Below, in pieces: positions 63,125-64,000 of a DNA stretch of 64,000 bases. This stretch comes from an uncultured Blautia sp. (GTDB lineage: Bacteria; Bacillota; Clostridia; Lachnospirales; Lachnospiraceae): NCBI GenBank assembly GCA_946557785.1, contig CAMNTH010000002.1, forward strand, positions 1 through 64,000, in the 5' to 3' direction. The translations under genes were made by a program, and so were the position numbers. The notes under the pieces were generated by a model. That model ran no database searches and was not told the DNA's origin. It saw nothing but the letters and a program-made list of their open reading frames with translations. Numbering within the stretch: the first letter of the stretch is position 1; each line of letters begins with the position of its first letter.

Positions 63125-64000
63125 ATGGAAAAGAAGCGCGTTTTTATTGTAGGAGGCGGTGCAGCCGGTTTGATGGCTGCGATTATGGCTTCAAGAGCAG
63201 GGGCGGCGGTAACGGTGCTGGAGCATAATGACCGTCCTGGCAGAAAAATCTGTGCTACAGGCAATGGCAAATGCAATCTTACAAATCTGGAGAGACCTTC
63301 CGATGCTTACAGGGGAACAAATCCAGGATTTGCAGAGAAAGCTCTGGAACAATTTCCAGTAGAAAAAACCATTGAGTTTTTTAGTGAACTTGGCATTTAT
63401 ACAGTGAATAAAAACGGCTACCTTTATCCAAGAAGCGGACAGGCAGCAAGTGTAACAGAAGTTCTTTGCATGGAGGCCGCAAGCTTAAAGGTGAAGCAAA
63501 AAACAAACGTCCATGTAACACAGGTGTTTTGGGAACAGGGGATTTGGAAGCTCCGGATTGATGGCTGGATCTATGAAGCAGATGCGGTAATCCTGGCTAA
63601 TGGCTCCTGCGCATCCAATATTCCAGGCTCAGACGGCAGCGGCTATGAAATTGCGAAGGCCTTGGGCCATAGGGTCATCCCTCCTCTTCCTGTATTGACG
63701 GGGCTAAAATGCCAGGCTTTAAATGACTTCCAGGGACAGAAGAAAAAAGGAAATCCATTCCAGCTTTGGGCGGGCGTTCGGACAGAAGGAGAATTGACTC
63801 TTTTAATAGAAGGAAAACCGATGAGGAAGCAAAGAGGCGAGCTGCAGCTTACAGAGTACGGAATATCCGGAATACCGGTATTTCAGCTGAGCAGCTATGC
63901 TGTCAGGGCCGTTTCCATAGGAAAGGATGTACAGATACGCATTGACTTTTTGCCAGGCTTTTCTAAGGAAGAACTTCACGGATGCCTGGAAGACAGAAAA
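63125..64000 (+). CDS. BaiN/HI0933-type NAD(P)/FAD-dependent oxidoreductase (3' partial)
   Basis: The frame opens at the ATG at 63125 and runs off the window after 292 codons. FAD-binding motifs are RVFIVGGGAAGLMAAIMAS, then GRKICATGNGKCNLTN and VILANGSCAS. The family includes BaiN, linked to bile-acid reduction in some Clostridia, but most members are uncharacterised. It probably belongs to the mutS-mutL-miaA operon. Confidence 0.9.
   Translation, partial: MEKKRVFIVGGGAAGLMAAIMASRAGAAVTVLEHNDRPGRKICATGNGKCNLTNLERPSDAYRGTNPGFAEKALEQFPVEKTIEFFSELGIYTVNKNGYLYPRSGQAASVTEVLCMEAASLKVKQKTNVHVTQVFWEQGIWKLRIDGWIYEADAVILANGSCASNIPGSDGSGYEIAKALGHRVIPPLPVLTGLKCQALNDFQGQKKKGNPFQLWAGVRTEGELTLLIEGKPMRKQRGELQLTEYGISGIPVFQLSSYAVRAVSIGKDVQIRIDFLPGFSKEELHGCLEDRK

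Overview
The window looks like a chromosomal segment of a spore-forming, anaerobic Firmicute of the class Clostridia, most likely family Lachnospiraceae (Blautia-like). The evidence is the sporulation pair yqfC-yqfD, a bofC-like gene, a Rex repressor, an electron-bifurcation-type flavin/iron-sulfur complex, the gene order miaB-mutS-mutL-miaA, strong AGGAGG ribosome-binding sites and TTG/GTG starts. The genus is an inference; no rRNA or tRNA gene is visible to confirm it.

Region 1 (1-10,980) is an accessory cell-surface island that reads more AT-rich than the rest. It opens with the 3' part of a giant repeat protein (glucan/choline-binding-type repeats plus an NlpC/P60 hydrolase domain). A run of surface-glycan genes follows: NeuD/PglD-like acyltransferase, acyl carrier protein, FkbH-like HAD protein, VOC-fold epimerase-like protein, LicD, TarI-type cytidylyltransferase and an extended SDR. 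It ends in a broken glycosyltransferase gene. The ACP/FkbH/NeuD/VOC group suggests an ACP-borne (perhaps glyceryl) decoration of a surface polymer, and the LicD/TarI pair suggests a phospho-substituent that the repeat protein could bind.

Region 2 (10,987-16,294) starts with an XRE-type repressor gene and a candidate palindromic operator. It continues with the polysaccharide assembly/control set LCP ligase, CpsB phosphatase, CpsC chain-length protein, CpsD tyrosine kinase and an Ig-like membrane protein. A small 53-aa membrane-protein gene on the minus strand converges on it at a shared terminator.

Region 3 (16,489-27,187) is mostly core: subtilase, NADP isocitrate dehydrogenase, ABC-F protein, Rex, NAD(P)HX repair enzyme, alanine racemase, MazF-type toxin without a visible antitoxin, CBS-domain membrane protein and YebC. 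A 136-bp MITE with 14-bp terminal inverted repeats and a perfect 8-bp target duplication sits exactly at the rex stop codon.

Region 4 (27,340-33,977) holds a TepA/ClpP-like protease and a three-gene NuoE/NuoF/(GltD+NuoG-like) complex. The complex lacks hydrogenase and formate dehydrogenase active-site motifs and resembles a bifurcating transhydrogenase of the Sporomusa (Stn) type.

Region 5 (34,160-48,955) is envelope, division, sporulation and translation housekeeping: uppP, ftsK/spoIIIE, rlmH, a diguanylate cyclase, a cupin, a dus gene, yqfC-yqfD, DUF2284, phoH, ybeY, DUF3048, bofC-like, proB, DUF896 and 5-FCL. Region 6 (49,056-64,000) holds a Pro/Thr-rich surface protein, an M14-fold protein with all zinc ligands replaced, a BASS-family symporter, miaB, a small membrane protein, mutS, mutL, miaA, a MetC-like PLP protein and the 5' part of a BaiN/HI0933-type flavoprotein.

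The non-coding DNA is rich in signals: the MITE, two copies of a second dispersed palindrome, a 16-20 bp inverted repeat enclosing the start site of the bofC-like gene, inverted repeats on the miaB and symporter promoters, and two genes whose Shine-Dalgarno lies in the 3' arm of a terminator-like hairpin followed by T7-ATG.
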